From contig NC_086354.1 in NCBI RefSeq assembly GCF_036324505.1, positions 26,027,961-26,091,960 of the forward strand: DNA of 64,000 nucleotides, in the 5' to 3' direction. The number at the start of each line of letters is the position of its first letter. Positions within the stretch are counted from its first letter, which is position 1. Below, in pieces: positions 12,201-29,329 of this stretch. A program made the translations under genes and the position numbers. The notes beneath the pieces were generated by a model. It did no database searches. It was not told where the DNA came from and saw only the letters and a list, made by a program, of their open reading frames with translations. The stretch comes from Eleginops maclovinus. Lineage: Eukaryota; Chordata; Actinopteri; Perciformes; Eleginopidae.

Positions 12201-15200
12201 TTCTCGATGTAATCCTTGTGTTTGCTCTCAAAATGACGCTTGAGCTTGGCGGGTTTCATAGCCTCGTTAGCCAACGACTCGTAGCACAAAACACAGTGTG
12301 GATTGGGATCCTCTTCATCTCCAGTCCAAAGAAATCCAAATTGTATGTAGTCGCTGTGATATTTTCTCTTCACTTTAGCGCCGGACTTTCCGCGATCAAG
12401 CCGAGTTTCACAGCTTTCAGCCGGGTGGTGGTTAGACGGCGAACCGCTCTCCTGGGACTCAGTAATGCACACAAAATCACTTGACCCTGTCTTTAGCCAT
12501 CGATCCATCTTGTCAGTTGACAGCTCAAATTGACCACGCAAATCATTTATGAAGTAAGATCGTAACCTACGTAGCTACGAACCTACGTAGCTACGCTACA
12601 TCTATGCTACACTCTATACTAGTCATTTTAAGACAGTTTGAGAAACACTTTAAACTTATAATATATTAATTTCAAATGTGACATTTTACCAAAATACTCA
12701 CGGACCACTAGGGGTCGCTCACGGACCACCAGTGGTCCGCGGACCACTCTTTGAGAAAGACTGCCCTACACCATCACTCCCCTACATCATAACACACCTG
12801 CACCATCACTCCCGTACATCATAACACACCTGCACCATCACTCCCGTACATCATAACACACCTGCACCATCACTCCCCTGCACCATCACTCCCCTGCACC
12901 ATCACTCCCCTGTAGTGCTATAGAACTGATTTGTGTTAACCTGTTGACACTCAGTGATGCTGACTCAGCAGTTGGAGGTGGTGGGTGTTTCTGCTGAGTC
13001 AGCATTTGGGTGACTCTGAGACACTGACTCAGCAAAAACACAGAGTTGTCTTGAAATGTTCGGTTTGTCTGAATGGTAGAAACAAACACAGTGTTTGTTG
13101 TTGTGACAGCGAACTGAGTTGTGACATGGTTGTGACTGTTGTGTGTCGTCCAATCAGACATCAGCAGGTGTGTGGTGGTGACGGAGATCGGGGCAGAGCG
13201 TGATGACCTCGCTCTGTCCACCATGACCTCCAACATCTTCAGGCTGTTGCAGCTGCCCGTCCACGGGTCAGTGTGTCTCTACCGTGTTGTTGTTGTCTCC
13301 ACCGTGTTGTTGTCTCATAAACGTGTTGTTGTGATGTTGTCTCATAAAGGTGTTGTTGTGGTGTTGTCTCATAAACGTGTTGTTGTGATGTCTCATAAAC
13401 GTGTTGTTGTGATGTTGTCTCATAAACGTGTTGTTGTGATGTTGTCTCATAAACGTGTTGTTGTGATGTTGTCTCATAAACGTGTTGTTGTGGTGTTGTC
13501 TCATAAACGTGTTGTTGTTGTGTTGTCTCATAAACGTGTTGTTGTTGTGTTGTCTCATAAACGTGTTGTTGTTGTGTTGTCTCATAAACGTGTTGTTGTG
13601 GTGTTGTCTCATAAACGTGTTGTTGTGATGTTGTCTCATAAACGTGTTGTTGTGGTGTTGTCTCATAAACGTGTTGTTGTGATGTCTCATAAACGTGTTG
13701 TTGTTGTGTTGTCTCATAAATGTGTTGTTGTTGTGATGTCTCATAAACGTGTTGTTGTGTTGTCTCATAAATGTGTTGTTGTTGTGTTGTCTCATAAACG
13801 TGTTGTTGTGGTGTTTGTCTCATAAACGTGTTGTTGTTGTGTTGTCTCATAAACGTGTTGTTGTTGTGTTGTCTCATAAACGTGTTGTTGTTGTGTTGTC
13901 TCATAAACGTGTTGTTGTTGTGTTGTCTCATAAACGTGTTGTTGTGTTGTTGTCTCATAAACGTGTTGTTGTGTTGTCTCATAAACGTGTTGTTGTTGTG
14001 TTGTCTCATAAACGTGTTGTTGTGATGTTGTCTCATAAACGTGTTGTTGTTGTGTTGTCTCATAAACGTGTTGTTGTTGTGTTGTCTCATAAACGTGTTG
14101 TTGTTGTGTTGTCTCATAAACGTGTTGTTGTTGTGTTGTCTCATAAACGTGTTGTTGTTGTGTTGTCTCATAAACGTGTTGTTGTGTTGTTGTCTCATAA
14201 ACGTGTTGTTGTGGTGTTGTCTCATAAACGTGTTGTTGTGATGTCTCATAAACGTGTTGTTGTGGTGTTGTCTCATAAACGTGTTGTTGTGATGTCTCAT
14301 AAACGTGTTGTTGTGATGTTGTCTCATAAACGTGTTGTTGTGTTGTTGTCTCATAAACGTGTTGTTGTGGTGTTGTCTCATAAACGTGTTGTTGTGTTGT
14401 CTCATAAACGTGTTGTTGTGGTGTTGTCTCATAAACGTGTTGTTGTGATGTCTCATAAACGTGTTGTTGTGATGTTGTCTCATAAACGTGTTGTTGTGAT
14501 GTTGTCTCATAAACGTGTTGTTGTGGTGTTGTCTCATAAACGTGTTGTTGTTGTGTTGTCTCATAAACGTGTTGTTGTGTTGTCTCATAAACGTGTTGTT
14601 GTTGTGTTGTCTCATAAACGTGTTGTTGTTGTGTTGTCTCATAAACGTGTTGTTGTTGTGTTGTCTCATAAACGTGTTGTTGTTGTGTTGTCTCATAAAC
14701 GTGTTGTTGTTGTGTTGTCTCATAAACGTGTTGTTGTTGTTGTCTCATAAACGTGTTGTTGTTGTGTTGTCTCATAAACGTGTTGTTGTGTTGTCTCATA
14801 AACGTGTTGTTGTGGTGTTGTCTCATAAACGTGTTGTTGTTGTGTTGTCTCATAAACGTGTTGTTGTTGTGTTGTCTCATAAATGTGTTGTTGTTGTGTT
14901 GTCTCATAAACGTGTTGTTGTGGTGTTGTCTCATAAACGTGTTGTTGTTGTGTTGTCTCATAAACGTGTTGTTGTGATGTTGTCTCATAAACGTGTTGTT
15001 GTGGTGTTGTCTCATAAATGTGTTGTTGTTGTGTTGTCTCATAAACGTGTTGTTGTGGTGTTGTCTCATAAACGTGTTGTTGTGTTGTTTCATAAATGTG
15101 TTGTTGTGGTGTTGTCTCATAAACGTGTTGTTGTTGTGTTGTCTCATAAACGTGTTGTTGTGATGTTGTCTCATAAACGTGTTGTTGTGTTGTTGTCTCA

Positions 15201-17891
15201 TAAATGTGTTGTTGTTGTGTTGTCTCATAAACGTGTTGTTGTGGTGTTGTCTCATAAACGTGTTGTTGTGTTGTTTCATAAATGTGTTGTTGTTGTGTTG
15301 TCTCATAAACGTGTTGTTGTGGTGTTGTCTCATAAACGTGTTGTTGTGTTGTTTCATAAACGTGTTGTTGTGGTGTTGTCTCATAAACGTGTTGTTGTTG
15401 TGTTGTCTCAAACGTGTTGTTGTGATGTTGTCTCATAAACGTGTTGTTGTGTTGTCTCATAAACGTGTTGTTGTGATGTCTCATAAACGTGGTGTTGTCT
15501 CATAAACGTGTTGTTGTTGTGTTGTCTCAAACGTGTTGTTGTGATGTTGTCTCATAAACGTGTTGTTGTGTTGTCTCATAAACGTGTTGTTGTGTTGTCC
15601 CATAAACGTGTTGTTGTGATGTCTCATAAACGTGTTGTTGTTGTGTTGTCTCATAAACGTGTTGTTGTGATGTTGTCTCATAAACGTGTTGTTGTTGTGT
15701 TGTCTCATAAACGTGTTGTTGTGTTGTTGTCTCATAAACGTGTTGTTGTGGTGTTGTCTCATAAACGTGTTGTTGTTGTGTTGTCTCATAAACGTGTTGT
15801 TGTGATGTTGTCTCATAAACGTGTTGTTGTGATGTTGTCTCATAAACGTGTTGTTGTTGTGTTGTCTCATAAACGTGTTGTTGTGATGTTGTCTCATAAA
15901 CGTGTTGTTGTTGTGTTGTCTCATAAACGTGTTGTTGTGATGTTGTCTCATAAACGTGTTGTTGTTGTGTTGTCTCATAAACGTGTTGTTGTGTTGTCTC
16001 ATAAACGTGTTGTTGTGGTGTTGTCTCATAAACGTGTTGTTGTTGTGTTGTCTCATAAACGTGTTGTTGTGTTGTCTCATAAACGTGTTGTTGTGGTGTT
16101 GTCTCATAAACGTGTTGTTGTGTTGTCTCATAAACGTGTTGTTGTTGTGTTGTCTCATAAACGTGTTGTTGTGTTGTCTCATAAACGTGTTGTTGTTGTG
16201 TTGTCTCATAAACGTGTTGTTGTCTCATAAACGTGTTGTTGTGGTGTTGTCTCATAAACGTGTTGTTGTTGTGTTGTCTCATAAACGTGTTGTTGTCTCA
16301 TAAACGTGTTGTTGTGGTGTGTCTCATAAACGTGTTGTTGTTGTGTTGTCTCATAAACGTGTTGTTGTCTCATAAACGTGTTGTTGTCTCATAAACGTGT
16401 TGTTGTGTTGTCTCATAAACGTGTTGTTGTTGTGTTGTCTCATAAACGTGTTGTTGTGTTGTCTCATAAACGTGTTGTTGTTGTGTTGTCTCATAAACGT
16501 GTTGTTGTTGTGTTGTCTCATAAACGTGTTGTTGTTGTGTTGTCTCATAAACGTGTTGTTGTTGTGTTGTCTCATAAACGTGTTGTTGTTGTGTTGTCTC
16601 ATAAACGTGTTGTTGTTGTGTTGTCTCATAAACGTGTTGTTGTTGTGTTGTCTCATAAACGTGTTGTTGTTGTGTTGTCTCATAAACGTGTTGTTGTGGT
16701 GTTGTTGTTGTTGTGTTGTCTCATAAATGTGTTGTGGTGTTGTTGTTGTTGTGTTGTCTCTACTGTGTTGTTGTGTTGTGTCTTAAACGTGTTGTTGTTG
16801 TGTTGTCTCATAAACGTGTTGTTGTGGTGTTGTTGTTGTTGTGTTGTCTCATAAATGTGTTGTGGTGTTGTTGTTGTTGTGTTGTCTCTACTGTGTTGTT
16901 GTGTTGTGTCTTAAACGTGTTGTTGTTGTGTTGTCTCTACTGTGTTGTTGTGTTGTGTCTTAAACGTGTTGTTGTTGTGTTGTCTCATAAACTTGTTGTT
17001 GTTGTGTTGTGGTTGTTGTGTTGTCTCTACTGTGTTGTTGTGTTGTGTCATAAACGTGTTGTTGTTGTTGTTTGTACGATGCAGGGTGCGTGCGTTGGGC
17101 ACGGCGGCGGTCGACATGTGTCAGGTGGCGACAGGCGGTGCGGACGCTTACTATCACATCGGGATGCACTGCTGGGACATCGCCGCCTCCGCCATCATCG
17201 TGCAGGAGGCGGGGGGCGTTGTCATGGATACTGACGGTGTGTATCTTGTGTTGTCATGTCGTTCCCTCCTTTCATTGGTCTGTGGGTACCTGTGGGGGCT
17301 TCTCCTCCCGTCATTGGTCTGTGCGTACCTGTGGGGGCGTCTCCTCCCGTCATTGGTCTGTGGCTACCTGTGGGGGCGTCTCCTCCCGTCATTGGTCTGT
17401 GGGTACCGGTGGGGGCGTCTCCTCCCGTCATTGGTCTGTGCGTACCTGTGGGGGCGTCTCCTCCCGTCATTGGTCTGTGCGTACCTGTGGGGGCGTCTCC
17501 TCCCGTCATTGGTCTGTGCGTACCTGTGGGGGCGTCCCCTCCCGTCATTGGTCTGTGCGTACCTGTGGGGGCGTCTCCTCCCGTCATTGGTCTGTGCGTA
17601 CCTGTGGGGGCGTCTCCTCTTATTGGTCTGTGGGGGCGTCTCCTCCTCATTTGGCTGTATGTACCTGTGGGAGCGTGTCCTCCTCTCATTGGTCCGTGTC
17701 TCTCCTCAGGCTCAGAGTTCGACATGATGTCACGCAGAGTCATCGCAGCCAGCTCCACCGCGGTGGCCAATAGTATCGCTCAGGTGGTCCAGGCATTCCC
17801 CTGTCGCCGTGACGATGAGGACCCCAGCAGGTGTGTCTGTGGAGCCGCAGGTGTGTACGGGGAGTCAGCTGACAGGAAGTGCCAAGACTGA
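294..17891 (+). CDS. impa1: Inositol monophosphatase 1-like, copy 1 (8 coding exons)
   Basis: Hydrolyses myo-inositol monophosphates to inositol in the cytosol, a Mg2+-dependent and lithium-sensitive reaction in the IMPase family. Coding exons are 294-353, 7240-7373, 7466-7570, 7795-7840, 9598-9706, 13158-13266, 17085-17236 and 17710-17891. They join in frame to about 298 residues (human IMPA1 has 277). Metal-site motifs are kept: GEES and WIIDPIDGT in exon 3, and the WDIAA aspartate with EAGG in exon 7. The start [10 protein letters not shown] matches the family N-terminus. Odd points: DGTVNF replaces the usual DGTTNF, and about 20 extra residues follow RRDDED, where IMPA1 normally ends. Introns 1, 4, 6 and 7 are almost entirely tandem repeats, and intron 5 holds a hAT transposon. 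All splice sites are GT-AG and the exons contain no frame breaks, so the gene looks intact. Confidence 0.93.
376..1139. mobile_element. Foldback/MITE-like element in impa1 intron 1
   Basis: About 165 bp at 376-545 recurs as an imperfect inverted copy at 967-1139. Arms share AGCTGTATGGGGTCAGATC at the outer ends and AAATCCAAATACAGA near the inner ends. The arms flank about 420 bp of unique sequence and no transposase is present. This is the structure of a non-autonomous DNA transposon. No target duplication was recognised and the superfamily is unknown. Confidence 0.75.
670..880 (+). promoter_or_regulatory. Promoter-like cassette inside the foldback element
   Basis: The loop of the inverted repeat holds two CCAAT boxes (GCCAATCA near 688 and 715), a CRE-like TGACGTAG (762-769) and a TATA-like CATAAAGG (776-783). 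Next is ATGGCGACTAACAAG (822-836), whose frame closes after eight codons, then a donor-like TTTAG|GTATGA at 877-885. It resembles a small captured promoter plus first exon. Function is inferred from motifs only. Confidence 0.35.
1191..7220. repeat. 10-bp satellite array filling impa1 copy 1 intron 1
   Basis: About 603 consecutive decamers. Main variants are TCTTATGAAC, TCTTATTAAC, TCGTGTCAAC, TTTTGTCAAC and TCTTGTCAAC; rarer ones include TCTTATTACC, TTTTATTAAC and TCGTGAAAAC. The 10-bp register appears unbroken from end to end. A block at about 3461-4720 recurs at about 5521-6790, shown by rare variants 2060-2070 bp apart. The array ends 20 bp before the exon 2 acceptor. The 60-110-codon open frames inside are by-products of the repeat. 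Confidence 0.97.
7866..9590. repeat. (GTT)n-based minisatellite in impa1 copy 1 intron 4
   Basis: Variable runs of GTT alternate with GGTGTTTTTATGCTGTT. The array runs straight into the exon 5 acceptor TTGTTGTCAG, so GTT repeats serve as the polypyrimidine tract. It keeps three forward frames open for 570-640 codons of Cys/Val/Leu/Phe repeats, which are not credible proteins. Confidence 0.95.
9712..9981. repeat. Intron 5 minisatellite, left part
   Basis: Units built on CCATCACTCCCCTGCA and CATCATAACACAGCTGCA begin just after the exon 5 donor. The array is split by the hAT insertion and resumes at 12764. Confidence 0.9.
9982..12763 (-). mobile_element. hAT transposon (2.78 kb) with perfect 8-bp target duplication
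   Basis: Terminal inverted repeats CAGTGTTTCTCAAA (left) and CAGTCTTTCTCAAA (right, reverse complement) are flanked on both sides by CCCTACAC (9974-9981 and 12764-12771), the 8-bp duplication typical of hAT. GGACCAC motifs recur inside both ends. A - strand transposase occupies 10602-12508. About 600 bp of AT-rich non-coding sequence lies at 10000-10600; it includes AGATTCAAGAAGCTTTATT near 10078, which resembles a common fish interspersed repeat. Confidence 0.92.
10602..12508 (-). pseudogene. hAT transposase (ZBED5/SCAND3-like), frame-disrupted
   Basis: Reading starts at MDRWLK (12508), typical of BED-finger hAT proteins. A BED-like zinc finger follows ([21 protein letters not shown]). After it come a [14 protein letters not shown] block, [13 protein letters not shown], and a C-terminal hAT dimerisation region ([14 protein letters not shown]). 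The frame breaks at least three times: near 11835, where the expected acidic catalytic block is lost at a stop, near 11600, and near 11370. The copy is probably dead, although consensus errors could add to the breaks. It was not a host gene at this locus, because it lies inside a bounded transposon in an intron. Confidence 0.85.
12764..12918. repeat. Intron 5 minisatellite, right part
   Basis: Continuation of the 9712-9981 array after the hAT insertion, with units such as CATAACACACCTGCACCATC. It confirms that the transposon landed inside an existing array. Confidence 0.88.
12958..13034. promoter_or_regulatory. Cluster of MARE/ARE-type motifs in impa1 copy 1 intron 5
   Basis: Two full 13-bp Maf recognition elements, TGCTGACTCAGCA (12958-12970) and TGCTGAGTCAGCA (12992-13004), are followed by a third partial site, CTGACTCAGCA (13024-13034). 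These match the consensus for Maf/CNC (NF-E2, Nrf2) and AP-1 factors. The matches are read directly; occupancy is inferred. Confidence 0.5.
13285..17075. repeat. 24-27-bp minisatellite filling impa1 copy 1 intron 6
   Basis: Units consist of TGTTGTCTCATAAACG followed by GTTGTT-type spacers of varying length. Variants carry GATG, GGTG or GTTGTG before the TCTCATAAACG core. The array ends about 10 bp before the exon 7 acceptor GATGCAG. Units of 24 and 27 bp are multiples of three, which keeps frames open for up to 540 codons on both strands. Confidence 0.96.
17255..17705. repeat. 39-bp minisatellite filling impa1 copy 1 intron 7
   Basis: About 11 units containing CATTGGTCTGTGCGTACCTG and GGGGGCGTCTCCTCCCGT occupy almost the whole intron. 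The terminal acceptor region (CTCATTGGTCCGTGTCTCTC then CTCAG) is itself a diverged unit. Confidence 0.93.
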
Positions 17892-18088
17892 AGAATACAT
17901 GAATTGTTTCCTGAAATGAAACAAATGAATGTTTTGACTTCTGGTGAGTCAGGGGATAAACCTGTGACCTGCTGATCTCAACAAGTAATTTCTGTGACTG
18001 TCACCTGATGGGTCAGCTGGGACTCTGCACCTTCCTCTCTGTTAATGGGGGGGTCAAGGCGGTGGGATGTTGTGACTTTGGCCTGATG

Positions 18089-18094
18089 AATAAA
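18089..18094 (+). terminator. Polyadenylation signal of impa1 copy 1
   Basis: AATAAA lies about 200 bp after the stop codon at 17889-17891. Confidence 0.7.
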
Positions 18095-18099
18095 AATGA

Positions 18100-18820
18100 A
18101 ATGAATCTGTAAAGAGTCCCTGTCTTTATTCTGCATGAGACTGCAGGGATGATACCAGAGCAGACAGGTTCAGGGTTCATCTGCAAGGGGCAGCAGCTGC
18201 AGGAAGTAGGCTTGCTTTTTTTGGGGGGGGGGGGCTTTTGAATGTTAATTATTGATTCGGTATTATAAAATATATATTAAGGAAGGGAAATATAGTGCCT
18301 TGTTTGAGTTTTTGCACATGAAGGTGTGAATGAAGATGCCCATGTCCTGTTACAACAGGGGGCTGTGCAGAGCCGGACCCCCCCTGTCCTTAGACCCTCA
18401 CATCGGACAAGGACACTCCCAAATAAACCCCCAACAAGTTACTGAGGAAAGACCTAAGGAACTCCCCCCAGTTTATCCCCACAGAAGAGGACGTCTCAGG
18501 TGTCCAAGATGGCAGCTACTAGGAACCTACACTGACATCAGCGGAGATATTTGAAACGCTTTCAACGTTTTCCGTACTTTAAACTCCCCGTTATTAATGT
18601 GTTCGTATCGTTTGCAGAAACTGCACCTAAACATAGACACTTCATGCAATACTGGGACACTGAACGCCTCTTGTGTTAACCTGCCACAAGTTACACCTAA
18701 CTGAACTTGGTTCAGTTAATGCAATACTGGGACACTGAACGCATCAGTGGCTTGTTTTTTTTTACACAGATAGAGAGTTAACAAACAGAACGAAAAGACA
18801 CTGTCACTCAAGCAAAGTCT
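18100..18820. other. Intergenic sequence, no gene seen
   Basis: Holds a T-run/G-run at 18217-18234 and AT-rich spacer. The stretch at 18320-18500 looks like interspersed repeat or old UTR. ACTGGGACACTGAACGC recurs at about 18652 and 18727. No supported coding sequence. Confidence 0.5.
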
Positions 18821-18824
18821 TTGG

Positions 18825-20345
18825 ACCTCATAAGATTATTATCCATGCAGGTACCAATGACATTCCAAAACAACAGTCTGAGTTAATGAAGCAGGACTTC
18901 TTACGTCTTTTGAACATAGTAAAACAGTTCCATCGCAGTGTCCTCATCTCTGGCCCAACCCCCAGCTGTGGCCGGGGAATGGGGCGGTTCAGCAGGCTGC
19001 TAAGTCTCAACACCTGGCTCTTCTCGGTCTGTGGCTCCCACAACATGAGCTTTATTGACAATTTTAATGTCTTCTGGGACAGGAGGCATATTTTCGGAGC
19101 AGACGGACTCCATTTAAACAAAACTGGCAGCCGTTTGCTCACCGCCAACATCTCATTTGGATTACAGCATGTCCACTCCACTACTGACCGCAACTGTCCA
19201 CCTGACCAGTCCGCCAGAGACTGATGTCCGCCAGGTCCTTGTCACTATTGCTTTAGTTCCACATCCAACATTAGTACTTTCTCTACCGGACTGCTGCTTT
19301 TGCTATCTACATGCTTCCCCTTGGTGACATCATTTGCAAAGATGGTATTAATTTTCATTGCTACGCTGACGATATGCAGCTATATGAACCTGTAAAGCCA
19401 AATGACCTTTCCTAGCTCCTAAATTTAGAGGCATGTCTATCAGAAATAACAAATTGGATGGATATGAACTTTTTGCTGTTAAATTGAGATAAATTAGAGC
19501 TATTAGTTGTTAGACCTGCAAAATATGAGCATCAGTTTGAGAACCTGAATGTCAATTTTGATGACTGTATTATCTCTGAAAGCTCCACCGTCCAAAACCT
19601 TGAAGTGATTTTTGATTCCTGTCTGACATTCCAGTCTCCTTTCAAGGCTATTACCAAGACAGCTTTTTTCCATCTTAGTGATATTGCCAAAAATTCGACC
19701 CATTCTATCACTGCTTGATGCTGAAACTTTAATCTATGCGTTTGTATCTTCCAGACTTGATCGTTGTAATGTCTGCAGCTTGTTCAGAATTCTGCGACCG
19801 GAACCTTGACAAAAACCAGTAAATCTGACCATACAACACCTATTCTGGCCTCTCTCCACTGGCTCCCAGTCCAAGAGAGCTGATCTTAAAGTCCTTCTCT
19901 TGACTTATATGGACTTGCACCACCTTACTTATCTGAGCTGATTACTCTGTATAGACCAGCATGCCCTCTTCGCTCTCTCAATGCTGGTCTCCTGGTCATT
20001 CCACCAGTTAACAAAATATCAGGTGGCTTCAGAGCATTTGCCTACCGTGCCCCTTATCTCTGGAATGGCCTTCCATTAAACGTTAAAGAAGCACGGTCAG
20101 TTGAATCTTTAAATCAAGACTGAGAACCTACCTTTATTCATTACATTACTGCCTCCCCTAAAACTCAGCCTGGCTTATCACCTTTTATTTAACATTGATG
20201 TTTTTAATGTGGTTGTTTCTCTTTTCATTTGTATTATTGTAAATTGATTGATTGCTGTATGTTCTGTATTAACAGTAACGTGTATTGGGACCATGCTTCA
20301 TGATGATTCTGCACTTTAAATCAAATGTATTGATTGATTGATTGT
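18825..20345 (+). mobile_element. L2/CR1-type LINE remnant with SGNH esterase and RT fragments
   Basis: The frame at about 18835-19224 encodes an SGNH-hydrolase-like domain with HAGTND and a C-terminal ADGLHLN (Asp-x-x-His dyad), as in ORF1 esterases of CR1/L2 elements. Soon after comes LPLGDII...CYADDMQLY (19316-19385), the reverse transcriptase catalytic YADD block, then decayed RT tail sequence (LASLHWLPVQ, FAYRAPYLWNGLPL). The tail ends in TTGATTGATTGATTG. The endonuclease and N-terminal RT are missing, so this is an internally deleted, dead copy. Confidence 0.8.
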
Positions 20346-20366
20346 GTCTGTGTTGTCGCACTCCAG

Positions 20367-20383
20367 CACAGCAGGTGGCGCTG
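20367..20383 (+). promoter_or_regulatory. CTCF-like motif between the two impa1 genes
   Basis: CACAGCAGGTGGCGCTG fits the core CTCF consensus (CAG then GGTGGCGC). It lies between impa1 copy 1 and copy 2. Confidence 0.35.
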
Positions 20384-20737
20384 ACGATAAGTTAACCGCC
20401 CGGTGAAGAGGAGGAGGAAGCAGACGAAGAGGAGGAGGAAGCAGATGAAGAAGAGGAGGTATCGGACAGAGGAGGAGGAGTACCTGCCGCTTCAGTGGTA
20501 AGAAGCGTAGCAGCTCCTCTGTCTCTCCTCTAGTCCTGGATCTCTGTGAGAACCGTCACGGGGTCCAGGACTAGTGGATAGGAGAGTTCAGAAAGACGTA
20601 GGAAGAGACCGCGGTGCTTCACTGACGCGATCCGACGTCGTTATGATGTCATTACTGTGCGTCTGCTGTGGGTAACTACCGTTCTGTGTTCAGGACTACA
20701 GAAAGACTCCGCGCGCTCTCACGCTGTTCATGCTTGC

Positions 20738-21390
20738 TAGGCCGTAAGGTGAACCCTGTTGTGGTCTCATCCCGCTCCGCAGTCTGGCATCTACACAATC
20801 TTTAGTTCATAAAAAATAACGAGTCATGCTAAGCTGCCAAAAAAAGTTCTTCGCTGAAATTCCAGTCGATTCTCTTTGCGTCTATGTTTTAGGCAGAACT
20901 ACTTTCTTCAGGGCGTAATAAGATTTTGGTCCCGAGTGGTGGCACGGTTCGACACGTGATCGTGCTACACCGAAACCTTGAAACCTTGAAACCAATACGG
21001 TAGCTGCTTTTTGTCAACAGAACGGCAAGATGGAGACCCCCATGTTTAGATTCAAAGTCCTATGAAGTGGGCCAAATGGATCCTTAACAGTGCTGTATAC
21101 ACAGCCCCGTCCAAGAGGAACGATGAGGCAAACATGCGATGAGCTCATTTAGATCAAAGGCAGTAATTGTACTTCTACCAATGACCATTCATTCATGCAT
21201 GCATTCATTCATCATGCATTCATTCATTCATTCATCATGCATTCATGAATCGACTGGAATTTCAGCGAAGAACTTTTTTTTGTAGCTTAGCATGACTCGT
21301 TATGTTTTATGAACTAAAGATTGTGTAGAGCCAGACTGCGGAGCGGGAATCCTTTTCTAACAGACTTTTCGTGGTTCACCTTGAAGCCTA
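20738..21390. mobile_element. Foldback/MITE-like element upstream of impa1 copy 2
   Basis: Arms of about 135-145 bp at 20738-20871 and 21246-21390 are inverted copies sharing CCCGCTCCGCAGTCTGGC, ACACAATCTTTAGTTCATAA and TTCTTCGCTGAAATTCCAGT. The interior is unrelated to the 376-1139 element and holds a (CATT)n patch at about 21187-21245. No coding capacity. Confidence 0.8.
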
Positions 21391-21637
21391 TACTGAGCGA
21401 GGACAGAGACCCCTACTCCCCCGGTCCTCGCATATTAATCCACATGAATCCAACACGTATGATTGTATGAAAGTATTTTAAACAAATGTATTTATAATAA
21501 CCGTAGTAATGTTTCCAGGCTGTGATTAAACATGAAAGACTTGCTGGACGTTAACAGGGTTTATTAACCAGTGTTGGCTCACACCCGTTGTGTGCTTTCT
21601 GTTCACTGCTTTACTTCCAGTGTATGTCACCTGTGTA

Positions 21638-21654
21638 GACAGCAGGGGGCGCAG
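21638..21654 (+). promoter_or_regulatory. CTCF-like motif upstream of impa1 copy 2
   Basis: GACAGCAGGGGGCGCAG matches the CTCF core. With 20367-20383 it brackets the foldback element. Occupancy is unknown. Confidence 0.35.
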
Positions 21655-21883
21655 TTCTAATGAGAGCGCAATACATTCACATGAATATCACAAACCGGCT
21701 CTCCACACTTCATCAGTTTTGATTCATATAGTGCTGAATGTTCAAACAAAGCACTTTATAAGTTACAGTTTAACTTTACTCAGGACTCAGCAGGAAGGAG
21801 AGTGTCATCAGACTTTTCTGAGCTTTTGTTTTGAAAGGGAAAAGTGATGTTTCCTGTTCCTCCTCCAGAAGAGCTGCTCCAAC

Positions 21884-28981
<7,098 letters not shown>

Positions 28982-29052
28982 CACTGAACCCGTGCATTCT
29001 GGGTAAAACAGCATTTCATGAGGTGCATGGACTGTTTGTAATGTTTGTGACT

Positions 29053-29058
29053 AATAAA
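29053..29058 (+). terminator. Polyadenylation signal of impa1 copy 2
   Basis: AATAAA about 70 bp after the stop codon at 28979-28981. Confidence 0.7.
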
Positions 29059-29253
29059 GTTTATGATTTAAAAAATGGACAACTTTTAATACTTAAAGTC
29101 AGAGGGGTACTTTATATACTACTGGTACTATGAAGTACCCCCTAACCCTAAATAAGTACCATTACTTTATATAGGGTGAGGGGGTACTATAGGAAGTACG
29201 GCTGCTTTATCCAGTATCGTAACTCAGGAACATACACTTTTTTCCATTCAAGA

Positions 29254-29259
29254 TTTATT
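29254..29259 (-). terminator. Possible polyadenylation signal of the RBR ligase gene
   Basis: TTTATT on the + strand reads AATAAA on the - strand. It is the first such signal I see beyond the ligase stop at 31090. If used, the 3' UTR would contain the 29330-30893 array and the two convergent genes would end about 200 bp apart. Confidence 0.35.
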
Positions 29260-29329
29260 TTGTACATACACAGCAGCCCCCCCCCCATTAAATCATTTAC
29301 TTAAGGAGAGTGACAACTGCAGAAGACGT

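Noticed and set aside
10602..12508. Host ZBED/SCAND3-like domesticated gene
   Set aside because: The frame is bounded by hAT terminal repeats and an 8-bp target duplication, and is broken in at least three places.
13239..15411. Long open frames (494 and 539 codons) of [13 protein letters not shown] repeats on the - strand, and matching + strand frames
   Set aside because: They arise because the repeat unit length (24 or 27 bp) is a multiple of three. Both strands are open at once and the array is an intron of impa1 copy 1.
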